This document shows, one piece after another, positions 54,423 to 63,197 of a stretch of 64,000 nt of DNA. Source of the DNA: CAWGYT01 sp963826795 (lineage in GTDB: Bacteria > Planctomycetota > Planctomycetia > Pirellulales > Pirellulaceae); NCBI GenBank assembly GCA_963826795.1, contig CAWGYT010000002.1, positions 124,001 through 188,000 of the forward strand. The letters are read 5' to 3'. The stretch's first letter is position 1. Each line of letters starts with the position of its first letter. The notes under the pieces were generated by a model. It did no database searches, was not told the DNA's origin, and saw only the letters and a program-made list of their open reading frames with translations. A program made the translations under genes and the position numbers.

Positions 54423-56510
54423 ATGGCACGCCAATTAGAGAACCTGAGGAACATCGGGATCATCGCGCATATCGATGCCGGCAAGACGACGCTCACTGAA
54501 CGAATGCTGTACTACAGCGGTGCCACGCATCGCCTCGGCGATGTCGATAAGGGAACGACGGAAACCGACTTTGACGAAGAGGAGCAGCAGCGGGGAATCA
54601 CGATCTATTCCGCCTGCGTCACGTTTCACTGGCGGGGAGTCGATGTCAACCTGATCGATACACCCGGACATGTCGACTTCACGGCCGAAGTCGAACGCTG
54701 CCTCCGCGTGCTCGACGGCGGCGTGGTTGTCTTCAGCGCTCGTGAAGGCGTGGAAGCTCAAAGCGAGACGGTCTGGCGACAGGCCAATAAGTACCACGTC
54801 CCCCGCATCGCGTTCATCAACAAATTGGACCGCGAGGGCGCCGATTTTGACCGCACGGTCGCGGAAATCCACACGCGACTTGAGGCGAATCCGGTGCCGC
54901 TGCAGATCCCCGTCGGGATCGGACCTCCGCACGTGGCCAATCCGTTTCGGGGCGTAATCGACCTGATTGAAATGGAACAGCTCCGCTTCACCGAGTCCGG
55001 CGCGAAGGTGGATCGCAGCGAGATCCCCGCCGAACTCCGGGACGACGCGGAGCTGGCGCGGCAGACGATGCTGGAAGAGCTTTCCAACTACAGCAATCCA
55101 CTGCTGGAACTCCTGCTTGAGGAGACCCCGGTGCCGCCCGAGATGATCCGACGCGTGATTCGCGAGGCCACGCTGCAGCATTACATTCAGCCCGTGCTGT
55201 GCGGCTCGGCCCTGGACAATATCGGCATCCAGCCGCTTCTGGACGCCGTCGCGGCCTACCTGCCCAGCCCGGCCGACAAGCCGCCGGTGGAAGGGATGAA
55301 AGTCGCCAAAGTGAAGGGCAAGACGGAGGAGGGCGTCGAGATTCGAAAACCCTCACCCGACGAGCCCTTTTGCGGGCTCGTCTTCAAGGTGCTGCCCGCC
55401 AAGACCGGCGACCTCGCCTGGGTGCGAGTCTATTCCGGGACGCTCAAGTCGAACTCCCGAATGCTCAACCCCGGCAAGGACAAAAAGGAAAACGTCGCTC
55501 AGCTCTGGCACATGCAGGCCTCACGACGCGACCAGGTCGCCGAAGTCGAGACCGGCGACATTGTGGGCGTGATTGGCCTCCGCCATTCCGTGACCGGCGA
55601 CACCATCTGCGACCCGAAACATCCGCTGCTGCTGGAGACGATTGAGTTCCCGCCGACCGTGATGTCGATGGCGATCGAACCGGACACGGGCGCCGAACGG
55701 AAAAAGCTGTCGGAAATCCTGACCATGATGCGTCGCCAGGATCCCACGTTCCGGGCCGATGAGAACCCGGAAACGGGCCAAACCTTGATCAGCGGAATGG
55801 GTGAGCTGCATCTGGAAGTGATCCGGAATCGACTGCTTCGCGACTTCAACCTGAACGTCAAGGTCCACAAGCCTCGCGTGAGCTATCGGGAAACGGTCGC
55901 CCATTCGGTCGACGTCCGCGGCGAGTGTCACCGGCAGATCGGCGGCCAGGAGTTGTTCGCCGAGGTCGAACTGCGATTGGAACCGTTTGCCCAGGCCACA
56001 CCGTCGGTCCTGGTCACCAGCCGCTGTCCGCCGGAAGCGCTGCCCGGCGAATTGCTGAGTCAAGTCCTGGACGAACTTCGTTCCCGAGGCGAAGGCGGGG
56101 GCGTGATTGGCAGCTACCCCCTGTCGCAGCTGAAAGTCACAATCCTGGATGCGAAGTGCAACGAATCCACAACCGAGATTGCCGTCCGAATCGCGTCCGG
56201 AGCGGCCTTCGAAAAGGGACTTCGCGAGGCGGGCCCCGTCTTGCTCGAACCCATCATGCAGCTCGACATCATAACCCCCGAAGAACATCTCGGCGAATTC
56301 GTGAGCGACCTGCAGCAACGTCGGGCGATCATTCAGAGGACGGAACAGCGTGGCAAGCTGGCCGTGATTGAGGCTCACGCGCCGCTGGCCGAGCTGTTCG
56401 GTTACTCCAGTGCGATGCGCAGCCTCAGCCAAGGCCGCGCAAGTTGCTCGCTTCAGCCGCTCCAATACGCCCCGGCTCCGCCCGAAATCGCTCGAGAATT
56501 CGCGATGTGA
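54423..56510 (+). CDS. fusA: Elongation factor G
   Basis: The 695-residue translocation GTPase has G1 AHIDAGKTTLTERML, switch I DEEEQQRGITIYSACVTF, G3 DTPGHVDFTAEVERCLRVLD and G4 NKLDREGADF. Domains II-V follow to C-terminal MRSLSQGRASCSLQPLQYAP. Switch I differs from classical EF-G (ERERGITI). Planctomycetes and spirochaetes are known to use a separate spdEFG1/spdEFG2 pair, and the str-operon position suggests this is the translocase member; that assignment is inferred. GAAGAGA-like RBS before ATG 54423. Confidence 0.95.
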   Translation: MARQLENLRNIGIIAHIDAGKTTLTERMLYYSGATHRLGDVDKGTTETDFDEEEQQRGITIYSACVTFHWRGVDVNLIDTPGHVDFTAEVERCLRVLDGGVVVFSAREGVEAQSETVWRQANKYHVPRIAFINKLDREGADFDRTVAEIHTRLEANPVPLQIPVGIGPPHVANPFRGVIDLIEMEQLRFTESGAKVDRSEIPAELRDDAELARQTMLEELSNYSNPLLELLLEETPVPPEMIRRVIREATLQHYIQPVLCGSALDNIGIQPLLDAVAAYLPSPADKPPVEGMKVAKVKGKTEEGVEIRKPSPDEPFCGLVFKVLPAKTGDLAWVRVYSGTLKSNSRMLNPGKDKKENVAQLWHMQASRRDQVAEVETGDIVGVIGLRHSVTGDTICDPKHPLLLETIEFPPTVMSMAIEPDTGAERKKLSEILTMMRRQDPTFRADENPETGQTLISGMGELHLEVIRNRLLRDFNLNVKVHKPRVSYRETVAHSVDVRGECHRQIGGQELFAEVELRLEPFAQATPSVLVTSRCPPEALPGELLSQVLDELRSRGEGGGVIGSYPLSQLKVTILDAKCNESTTEIAVRIASGAAFEKGLREAGPVLLEPIMQLDIITPEEHLGEFVSDLQQRRAIIQRTEQRGKLAVIEAHAPLAELFGYSSAMRSLSQGRASCSLQPLQYAPAPPEIAREFAM

Positions 56511-56535
56511 CGGATCCCGCTCGTCAAACCTCGAT

Positions 56536-56567
56536 AAATTCCCGGCCGGCAAAATTCCCGGCCGGCA
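56536..56567. repeat. 16-bp tandem duplicate after fusA
   Basis: AAATTCCCGGCCGGCA occurs at 56536-56551 and again at 56552-56567, 26 bases after the fusA stop. The 239-base spacer before rpsJ shows no gene and no tuf. Confidence 0.88.
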
Positions 56568-56749
56568 AGGGCCAGGAGGTGTTGACGAGCATCGCGGCGG
56601 TCTCTAAATTGATTAGCTTCCCTCAGGGTCATGGGGACCAGTGGGGGACCGCTCGAAGGACGACGCCTGTCCTGTCGCTCGAGCCAAGGCGAAGCGACTT
56701 CGTCGCATCGGGTCTTTGAGTTTCTGGCTGTCATTCGGGAGTCTGGTTT

Positions 56750-57076
56750 GTGGTCACGCCGTCGCACGAGGTCATTCGGATTCGTATGGAGGCATACGAT
56801 CACCTGATTTTGGATCAGAGTGCCAAGGACATCGTCGAGACGGCCAAGCGGACCAATTCCGAGGTCCATGGACCGATCCCCCTGCCCACACGGATCGAAC
56901 GCTACACCGTGCTGTCAGGCCCGAATATCGATAAAAAGGCTCGCCAGCAATTCGAGATCCGCACGCACAAACGAGTGATCGACATTGTGCAGGCCACAGC
57001 AAAAACGATTGAAGCCCTGAACAAGCTGAGCCTGCCGGCGGGCGTGGACATCAAGATCAAGGCCTCAACGAAGTAA
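56750..57076 (+). CDS. rpsJ: 30S ribosomal protein S10
   Basis: The 108-residue protein starts at GTG 56750 with GGGAG about nine bases upstream. S10 blocks are IRIRMEAYDHLILDQSAKDI, GPIPLPTRIERYTVLSGPNI, QFEIRTHKRVIDIVQ and LPAGVDIKIK. A start at the internal ATG (MEAYDH) would drop the conserved first strand, so GTG is preferred. It is part of the 30S head and also of transcription antitermination (NusE). First gene of the S10 cluster. Confidence 0.96.
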   Translation: MVTPSHEVIRIRMEAYDHLILDQSAKDIVETAKRTNSEVHGPIPLPTRIERYTVLSGPNIDKKARQQFEIRTHKRVIDIVQATAKTIEALNKLSLPAGVDIKIKASTK

Positions 57077-57237
57077 CGCCTCAATTCCTACCAACTTGAC
57101 GCCCTTCAGGGTTCGGCAGCACGCTTGAATCGCTGTCAACCTCAATAGGTTTCACTGATATGAACCGGAAGCTGTTCGGGTAATCGCGAGCATCTGTCTC
57201 GACGGTCCTGGCCGGCAACTGCTGCAGGAATAACGCG

Positions 57238-57927
57238 ATGAGCAAGGGTATCCTCGGCCGCAAGGTCGGTATGACGCAAGTCTATGACGAAGGCGGGAAG
57301 ATCATCCCGGTGACGGTCATTCACGCAGGCCCCTGCCACGTCCTGCAGCTTCGAACGCCCGAACGCGATGGCTACGAAGCCGTGCAGTTGGGGTATCTTG
57401 ACAAGCCTCGCCGCTTGGCCAGCCGAAGCGAGCGTGGTCGGGTGGGGAAGCTGGCAAGCAAGCGGGCCAAGAAGCTCGCGGCCGCAGGCGTCCAAAGTCC
57501 CTCCAAGCCCGACTGTGAGCCCAAGCGGTTCATTCGCGAATTTCGCGGTTCCACCACGGGCTTTGAGGTCGGCCAAGAGCTCAAAGTAGACGTCCTGGCC
57601 GGTGTGGTTGCAGTGGACGTGATCGGCACGAGCAAGGGCCGCGGTTTCTCGGGCGTCATGAAGCGGCACGGATTTTCCGGTCAGCGAGCCACCCACGGCG
57701 TCAAGAAAGTGCACCGGCACGCCGGCGGCACCGGCTGCAGCGCGTCGCCCAGCCGCACCTTCAAAGGTCGGCGGATGGCAGGCCAGCACGGCAATTCGCA
57801 GGTGACCGCCCGCAACCTGAAAATCGTGAAAGTGGATCCTGAAAACGACCTGCTCTTGGTCCGCGGTGCGGTCCCTGGACCCAACGGTGGATTCGTCAAG
57901 GTCCAAGCAACCAACCTGATGAAGTAA
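57238..57927 (+). CDS. rplC: 50S ribosomal protein L3
   Basis: The 229-residue protein starts MSKGILGRKVGMTQVYDEGG, with the L3 signature KGRGFSGVMKRHGFSGQRAT and HRHAGGTGCSASPSRTFKGR, and C-terminal LLLVRGAVPGPNGGFVKV. It is an early assembly protein near the peptidyl transferase centre. The spacer from rpsJ is 161 bases. Confidence 0.97.
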   Translation: MSKGILGRKVGMTQVYDEGGKIIPVTVIHAGPCHVLQLRTPERDGYEAVQLGYLDKPRRLASRSERGRVGKLASKRAKKLAAAGVQSPSKPDCEPKRFIREFRGSTTGFEVGQELKVDVLAGVVAVDVIGTSKGRGFSGVMKRHGFSGQRATHGVKKVHRHAGGTGCSASPSRTFKGRRMAGQHGNSQVTARNLKIVKVDPENDLLLVRGAVPGPNGGFVKVQATNLMK

Positions 57928-58048
57928 TCCCGCCTTCGACAAAGGCCCCTGCGGCCGGCCTGGCTGCGGGCGAAATTTTTGACAACCCGATGCTCGTCTC
58001 AGTCGATCCCAGTCGACTTGAAACGACAGTTCCGAGTGAAACACAGCG

Positions 58049-58696
58049 ATGGCAAGTTTACCGGTCTACGATCGAACGGGGAAGGAAGTGGGTCAGTACG
58101 AGATTGACCCCCAGGCGATCGCTCCACGGATCAACAAGCAGTTGCTCCATGACGTGGTTGTCATGTATCAGGCCAACCGGCGTCAGGGTTCCCATCGGAG
58201 CAAGACGCGAGGCGAAGTCGCCGGATCGACGAAAAAGATGTACCGCCAGAAAGGCACGGGTAACGCCCGTGCGGGCTCCAAGCGAAGCGGCGTGCGGCGC
58301 GGAGGCGGACACATTTTCGCCAAGCGTCAGCGGGACTACTCGTATCGGATGCCCCGCAAAGCGATCCAGCTCGCGACCCGCATGGCCCTCGCCTCGAAGA
58401 TTATCGACAACGAAATGCTGGTGATTGATGACCTGAGCTTCGCCGCACCGGCCACGAAAGAAATGGCCACGGTCTTGAAGGCACTGGGGCTGAGCGGGGT
58501 CAGCACGTTGATTGCGACCGAAGCGCTGGACATGAACGTCTACAAGAGCGCTCGCAACATTGAACGCGTATCGGTGTCACCGGTCGCCGAGCTGAACGCC
58601 CTCAGCGTACTCAGCCCGGCACGGATCCTGGTCACGCGAAAGGCACTGGATCAGATTCGGACACGACCGGACAACTCGACCGCCGCCGCGGGTTAA
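58049..58696 (+). CDS. rplD: 50S ribosomal protein L4
   Basis: The 215-residue protein has VYDRTGKEVGQYEIDP, the exit-tunnel loop RQGSHRSKTRGEVAGSTKKM, QKGTGNARAGSKRSGVRRGG and MPRKAIQLATRMALASKI. In E. coli L4 represses the S10 operon; no equivalent leader structure was identified here. Confidence 0.97.
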   Translation: MASLPVYDRTGKEVGQYEIDPQAIAPRINKQLLHDVVVMYQANRRQGSHRSKTRGEVAGSTKKMYRQKGTGNARAGSKRSGVRRGGGHIFAKRQRDYSYRMPRKAIQLATRMALASKIIDNEMLVIDDLSFAAPATKEMATVLKALGLSGVSTLIATEALDMNVYKSARNIERVSVSPVAELNALSVLSPARILVTRKALDQIRTRPDNSTAAAG

Positions 58697-58722
58697 GAAC
58701 CAAGCTAGAGGGGAATCACGCC

Positions 58723-59037
58723 ATGTCACCCACCACGGCCGCGCCAGCGGGACCGAAACTGGAGCCGCATCAGATTGTGCTCCGACCCTTGGTCACCGAA
58801 AAGGGGATCCATCGCTCGACGCGGTACAACCAGTATGCATTTGCGGTCAACCCCTTGTCCGGCAAAGAGGCGATCAAAGCGGCGATCGAGGAACTGTTCA
58901 ATGTTCGCGTCCTCAAGGTTCGGACGCAGAACCGAAAAGGGAAGCCGCGACGATACCGCTTTCGCTACGGATCCACGAAGAACTGGAAGAAGGCAATCGT
59001 GGCCTTGGACCCGGAAGATCGGATCGAATTCTTTTAG
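58723..59037 (+). CDS. rplW: 50S ribosomal protein L23
   Basis: The 104-residue protein has VLRPLVTEKGIHRSTRYNQY, FAVNPLSGKEAIKAAIEELF and VRTQNRKGKPRRYRFRYG. It sits at the tunnel exit and docks trigger factor and SRP. It starts at ATG 58723, 26 bases after rplD, with AGGGG upstream. Confidence 0.97.
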   Translation: MSPTTAAPAGPKLEPHQIVLRPLVTEKGIHRSTRYNQYAFAVNPLSGKEAIKAAIEELFNVRVLKVRTQNRKGKPRRYRFRYGSTKNWKKAIVALDPEDRIEFF

Positions 59038-59091
59038 AGCATGACATTCCGCGGACACGCGCCAAACGAACTTTGAAAGATACGAGTCAAC

Positions 59092-59945
59092 ATGGGCATT
59101 CGGAAGTACAAACCGACATCGGCCGGTCGCCGCAACGCGAGCGTCAGCGACTTTGCTGATCTTACGCCGGGCGCGAAGCCGGAGAAGTCATTGCTCAAGC
59201 CGCTGACCAAGAAGGGCGGGCGCAACAATCAGGGCAAGATCACCGCCCGCCATCGCGGGGGAGGTCACAAGCGGAATTACCGCGTGATCGATTTCCTGCG
59301 CAAAAGGACGGGGTCCCGGCCCGCGTCGCGTCGGTTCAATATGATCCGAACCGGAGTGCACGCATCGCCCTGCTGCATTACATCGACGGCGAAAAGCGGT
59401 ACATCCTGGCGCCGGATGGCCTCAAGGAGGGCGACCGCATCGAGAGTGGTCCCGAGGCACCGCCGAACGTGGGCAATTGCCTCCCGCTGAATCGGATTCC
59501 GCTGGGTACCGCAATCCACAATGTGGAGCTGCAGCCGGGCCGTGGGGCCACGCTCTGCCGAAGTGCCGGGTCAAGCGCCACGCTGATGGCCCGAGAGGGG
59601 TCGTGGGCGCAGCTGACGCTTCCCAGCGGCGAAATCCGACGCGTACCGTCGAGTTGCCGCGCCACGATCGGGAAAGTCGGTAACTCGGACCACATGAACA
59701 TCACGTTGGGCAAGGCCGGCCGCAAGCGTTGGCTGGGCCGCCGCCCGCACGTGCGTGGCACGGCGATGAATCCGCACGACCATCCGCACGGTGGTGGCGA
59801 GGGACGAACGAAGGGCGGTCGCCATCCGGTCAGTCCGACGGGCGTGCCGGCCAAGGGCGGTTCGACGCGGAAGCGACGCAAGCCATCCAATGCAGCGATC
59901 GTGCGGCGTCGTCGCTCACGACGCTACGGTCAGCTGAAAAAGTAG
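59092..59945 (+). CDS. rplB: 50S ribosomal protein L2, apparent single-base frameshift
   Basis: The N-terminal part runs MGIRKYKPTSAGRRNASVSD to NYRVIDFLRK. The frame then breaks at an AAAA run (59302-59305). With one more A, the sequence continues DGVPARVASVQYDPNRSARI, LLHYIDGEKRYILAPDGLKE and GNCLPLNRIPLGTAIHNVEL, and on to PHVRGTAMNPHDHPHGGGEG and the normal C-terminus at 59945 (about 284 residues). L2 is essential and usually single-copy, so the missing A is most likely a sequencing or assembly indel. Confidence 0.93.
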
Positions 59946-60077
59946 AACTCATTTCGTACAGGATCGGGATTCAAGCGAGGACGGGATTCGAGCGACGACC
60001 AGAGGCACGAGGGGGCTGCCAACCGCCGAAACGCCTGCTGCCACTTGGACCCAGACGCGGGGAATGCGAGCAACACG

Positions 60078-60347
60078 ATGGGAAGATCACTAAAAAAAGG
60101 CCCTTACGTCGATCCCAAGCTGTATCTGAAAGTTCAGCGTCAGCAGGAATCGGGCTTGTCCGAGGCCATCAAGACGTGGGCACGTGCCTGCACGATTGTG
60201 CCCGAGTTCGTCGGCGTGACGTTCCTCGTCCACAACGGCAAGCAACACATGAAGGTCTTTGTGACGGAAGATATGGTCGGTCACAAACTGGGTGAGTTCG
60301 CCCCGACGCGGATCTTTCGCGGTCACGGCGGCAAGGGCAAGCGTTAG
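60078..60347 (+). CDS. rpsS: 30S ribosomal protein S19
   Basis: The 89-residue protein starts MGRSLKKGPYVDPKLYLKVQ at ATG 60078, then SEAIKTWARACTIVPEFVGV, VHNGKQHMKVFVTEDMVGHK and EFAPTRIFRGHGGK. It is a 30S head protein. Upstream in-frame codons to 60045 are not part of the family. Confidence 0.97.
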   Translation: MGRSLKKGPYVDPKLYLKVQRQQESGLSEAIKTWARACTIVPEFVGVTFLVHNGKQHMKVFVTEDMVGHKLGEFAPTRIFRGHGGKGKR

Positions 60348-60379
60348 GCCGAGGCGAAGGCCGCTCGGGAGAGTGAACG

Positions 60380-60733
60380 ATGACTTACAAAGCAAGTTAC
60401 CAGTACGCACGCATCAGCGCCCGCAAGGTCCGCCCCCTGGCCGACATGATCCGCGGCAAATTTGCGGACGAAGCGTTGGAGATCCTGCGCTATCAGCCGC
60501 AGCGGGGCGCACGCCTGCTGGAAAAGGTACTCAAGAGCGCCTTGGGAAACGCCCAGGATCCGGGCAACCCGGAAAATCGGGGTCGCTCGGTCAACGTGGA
60601 CTCCCTGGTGGTCTCCGAAGCACACGTCAACGGTGGTCCGATGTTCAAGCGAGTCCGGCCCCGAGCACGTGGCATGGCATTCATGATCCGCAAGCGATTC
60701 GCACACATTCACGTGACGCTGGAACAACTGTAG
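60380..60733 (+). CDS. rplV: 50S ribosomal protein L22
   Basis: The 117-residue protein has YQYARISARKVRPLADMIRG, ALEILRYQPQRGARLLEKVL and the tunnel hairpin MFKRVRPRARGMAFMIRKRF ending THIHVTLEQL-like (AHIHVTLEQL). It starts 32 bases after rpsS. Confidence 0.96.
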   Translation: MTYKASYQYARISARKVRPLADMIRGKFADEALEILRYQPQRGARLLEKVLKSALGNAQDPGNPENRGRSVNVDSLVVSEAHVNGGPMFKRVRPRARGMAFMIRKRFAHIHVTLEQL

Positions 60734-60865
60734 ACGCGACGCAAACATTCCGAACGGGCGCGAAACGCCGCATAAGTAACCAAGTCAAGCAGCGAGTCAG
60801 TGGTCCGGCATCGTGACCAGAGAACAACAGGTCTCCGGTCGAGACTATCGAGGAGAGATGAAGCG

Positions 60866-61579
60866 ATGGGTCAGAAAGTAAATCCAATCGGCTTTCGCAC
60901 GGGCGTCATGATCGGTTGGAAGAGCCGTTGGTATGCCTCGAAACAGGAATACGCCTCGCTCTTGCTCGAAGACAAAAAGGTCCGGGATTTCATCAAGAAG
61001 CATCCTCACAAAGCGCAGTATCGCCACGCGGGGATCGACAAGATCGAAATCGAACGCACGCGAGATGAAGTGAAAGTCATCCTTTACGTCGCGCGACCGG
61101 GGCTGGTGATTGGCAAGAAAGGGCAGGAGATTGAGTTGCTGCAGGCGGAGCTGCAGAACCTGATCGGACGCCGCGTCAACCTGAAGATCGAAGAAATTCC
61201 GCGTCCGGAAGTCTGCGCTCAGCTGATCGCCGAGGACATCGCCGAACAACTGCAGAAGCGGTCGAGCTTCCGACGGACCATGAAGCGCTCGATGGAGCAA
61301 ACGATGGAGGCGGGTGCCAAGGGCATCAAGGTGCAATTGGCCGGCCGGCTGGGCGGGGCCGAAATGGCCCGGCGCGAAAAGCAAATCTCGGGCTCGATTC
61401 CGTTGAGTACGCTGCGGGCGAAGATCGACTACGGATTTACGGAGGCCAAGACACCCCAGGGCCACATCGGAATTCAAGTTTGGGTCAACCAGGGTTTTTA
61501 CAGAGGGGATGACAGCTATGGCGATGATGCCGAAGCGGGTCAAGCATCGCAAAAGCCAAAGAGGTCGTATAAAAGGTAA
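60866..61579 (+). CDS. rpsC: 30S ribosomal protein S3
   Basis: The 237-residue protein starts MGQKVNPIGFRTGVMIGWKS at ATG 60866 (AGGAGAG upstream). It has the KH domain (VILYVARPGLVIGKKGQEIE), ELQNLIGRRVNLKIEEIPRP and AGAKGIKVQLAGRLGGAEMA. The tail AEAGQASQKPKRSYKR is encoded in the 62 bases that also encode the start of rplP. Further upstream in-frame codons (to 60800) are not expected in S3. Confidence 0.96.
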   Translation: MGQKVNPIGFRTGVMIGWKSRWYASKQEYASLLLEDKKVRDFIKKHPHKAQYRHAGIDKIEIERTRDEVKVILYVARPGLVIGKKGQEIELLQAELQNLIGRRVNLKIEEIPRPEVCAQLIAEDIAEQLQKRSSFRRTMKRSMEQTMEAGAKGIKVQLAGRLGGAEMARREKQISGSIPLSTLRAKIDYGFTEAKTPQGHIGIQVWVNQGFYRGDDSYGDDAEAGQASQKPKRSYKR

Positions 61580-61934
61580 CGCGACCCGCGGAAACAAGGT
61601 TGTGTTTGGCGACTTTGGCTTGCAGACGATGCAGGGGGGCTGGATTAAGGCTGCGACGATTGAGGCCGGGCGTATCGCGGCTCAACAATATGTTCGCGGT
61701 GAGGGCCGATTGTATGTGCGGTTGTTCCCGCACAAGTCCGTCACCTCGACTCCGTTGGAAACCCGGATGGGCAAAGGCAAGGGAGAACCCGATTTTTGGG
61801 CGGCCGTGGTCAGGCCGGGAACGATCCTGTACGAGTTGTCAGGCGTCACCGAGCAGCAGGCACGAATTTGCTTTGCCCGACTGGCCCACAAGATGCCAGT
61901 GCGGGTTCGGTTCGTCCGCCGTCGCCCGTTTTAG
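61518..61934 (+). CDS. rplP: 50S ribosomal protein L16
   Basis: The 138-residue protein starts MAMMPKRVKHRKSQRGRIKG, with FGDFGLQTMQGGWIKAATIE, RVFPHKSVT-like RLFPHKSVTSTPLETRMGKG and EPDFWAAVVRPGTILYE. Candidate starts are ATG at 61509, 61518, 61524 and 61527. 61518 stands nine bases after AGAGGGG and is preferred. It overlaps rpsC by 62 bases in another frame. Confidence 0.94.
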   Translation: MAMMPKRVKHRKSQRGRIKGNATRGNKVVFGDFGLQTMQGGWIKAATIEAGRIAAQQYVRGEGRLYVRLFPHKSVTSTPLETRMGKGKGEPDFWAAVVRPGTILYELSGVTEQQARICFARLAHKMPVRVRFVRRRPF

Positions 61935-62002
61935 CCCGAAACGACCGACCCGTTCGGCCACACCTGCCAACCGATCGATGGAATGCCGCAAGGAATTGAA
62001 CG

Positions 62003-62236
62003 ATGAAAGCCGCAGAACTCCGCGAGATGAGTGACGAGCAGCTGGAGCTAACGCTGAAGGATACGGCCGTGAGTTATTTTCGTCTCCGCATCCAGGCCGA
62101 AACCGAACGTTTGGACGCGCCCAGCGAATTGCGGCGCCAGCGCCGGTTGATCGCCCGGATCAAGACCGTGCAGCGTGAGCGAGCGAAGGCGGCGGCGAAG
62201 GTCGCCGAGTCGGCCGCCGCGATGGCAACGAGCTGA
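62003..62236 (+). CDS. rpmC: 50S ribosomal protein L29
   Basis: The 77-residue protein has MKAAELREMSDEQLELTLKD, FRLRIQAETERLDAPSELRR and RRLIARIKTVQRER. The last 15 residues are Ala-rich. Its TGA stop lies inside a small tandem duplicate (62233-62264). Confidence 0.93.
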   Translation: MKAAELREMSDEQLELTLKDTAVSYFRLRIQAETERLDAPSELRRQRRLIARIKTVQRERAKAAAKVAESAAAMATS

Positions 62237-62264
62237 AACCACGCAGACTGAAACCACACGCAGA
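62233..62264. repeat. 15/17-bp tandem duplicate across the rpmC stop
   Basis: CTGAAACCACGCAGA (62233-62247) is followed by CTGAAACCACACGCAGA (62248-62264). The rest of the 168-base rpmC-rpsQ spacer shows no gene. Confidence 0.8.
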
Positions 62265-62404
62265 CCGATAGCGCGCACGGAAACGACGTACGACCTGGGC
62301 CGTATCCCGATCCATCCCACCGCCACGAAGCAACGAATCAACGATCCATCCCGAGATCCCGACCCCGAGGCGGTCGGCGAGCGAAAGCGACAGGATTCCC
62401 GAAG

Positions 62405-62791
62405 ATGCCGAAACGAGTTTTGGTTGGCGTCGTGACGAGCGACAAAATGGCGAAGACCCGCCGTGTTGAAATTGCGCGGTTGGTCAAGCATCCGAAATAT
62501 AAGAAATACGTCCGGCGACGCACGGTGTGCTACGCCCACGACGAAGACGAGCAGTCGGGTGTCGGAGACACGGTGGAGATCGTGGAAACACGACCTCTCT
62601 CGAAGTTGAAGCGCTGGCAACTCGTCAAAGTGGTGACCAAGAGCACAGCGGTCGACATGGCTGCCCTCAAGGCCGCGCAGCAGCGAAGCGGCCCAGGACC
62701 ATGCGTCGGCTTAGGTCCCTCTGCGAGCGTTCGGCTGGCCGATCTTGCGGGGCATCGCGGACACGGTAGGCGGACGTGCGGGGACCACTAA
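62405..62791 (+). CDS. rpsQ: 30S ribosomal protein S17 (C-terminal tail uncertain)
   Basis: The core has KRVLVGVVTSDKMAKTRRVE, RLVKHPKYKKYVRRRTVCYA and SGVGDTVEIVETRPLSKLKR. The frame as given runs to 62791 (128 residues) with a Gly/Pro/Arg-rich end. If one base near 62680 is wrong, the other frame gives AAQSEAAQDHASA and stops at 62714, a more natural Ala/Glu-rich tail for this phylum. The core call is certain, the end is not. Confidence 0.9.
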   Translation: MPKRVLVGVVTSDKMAKTRRVEIARLVKHPKYKKYVRRRTVCYAHDEDEQSGVGDTVEIVETRPLSKLKRWQLVKVVTKSTAVDMAALKAAQQRSGPGPCVGLGPSASVRLADLAGHRGHGRRTCGDH

Positions 62792-62828
62792 CGAGATCCG
62801 ATTAACGAGACAGCGAAGGTGTCTGGCC

Positions 62829-63197
62829 ATGATACAGCAAGAAACGCGACTCGCCGTCGCCGACAATACGGGGGCGAAGGTGGTCAAGTGCATCAAGGTG
62901 CTAGGCGGCTCGCGGCGCCGCTTCGCCGGCCTGGGGGACATTATCGTGTGCAGCGTTCGCAGCACGATTCCGGGCAGTGATGTGAAAAAGAAGGCCGTGG
63001 TGCGAGCAGTCGTGGTGCGAGTCAAGCAGCCGACGCGGCGTGCCGACGGCAGCTACATTCGGTTCGACAGTAACGCCGTCGTCCTCGTGGACGGGGACGG
63101 CAATCCGCGTGGGACACGCATTTTCGGCGCGGTGGCCCGTGAATTACGAGAGCGGAATTTTATGAAAATTGTCAGCCTCGCAAGTGAGGTGGTCTGA
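62829..63197 (+). CDS. rplN: 50S ribosomal protein L14
   Basis: The 122-residue protein, the usual length, starts MIQQETRLAVADNTGAKVVK, then KCIKVLGGSRRRFAGLGDII, VKKKAVVRAVVVRVKQPTRR, FDSNAVVLVDGDGNPRGTRI and C-terminal FMKIVSLASEVV. It is the binding site of RsfS, whose gene is also in this window. It overlaps rplX by one base (TGATG). Confidence 0.97.
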   Translation: MIQQETRLAVADNTGAKVVKCIKVLGGSRRRFAGLGDIIVCSVRSTIPGSDVKKKAVVRAVVVRVKQPTRRADGSYIRFDSNAVVLVDGDGNPRGTRIFGAVARELRERNFMKIVSLASEVV

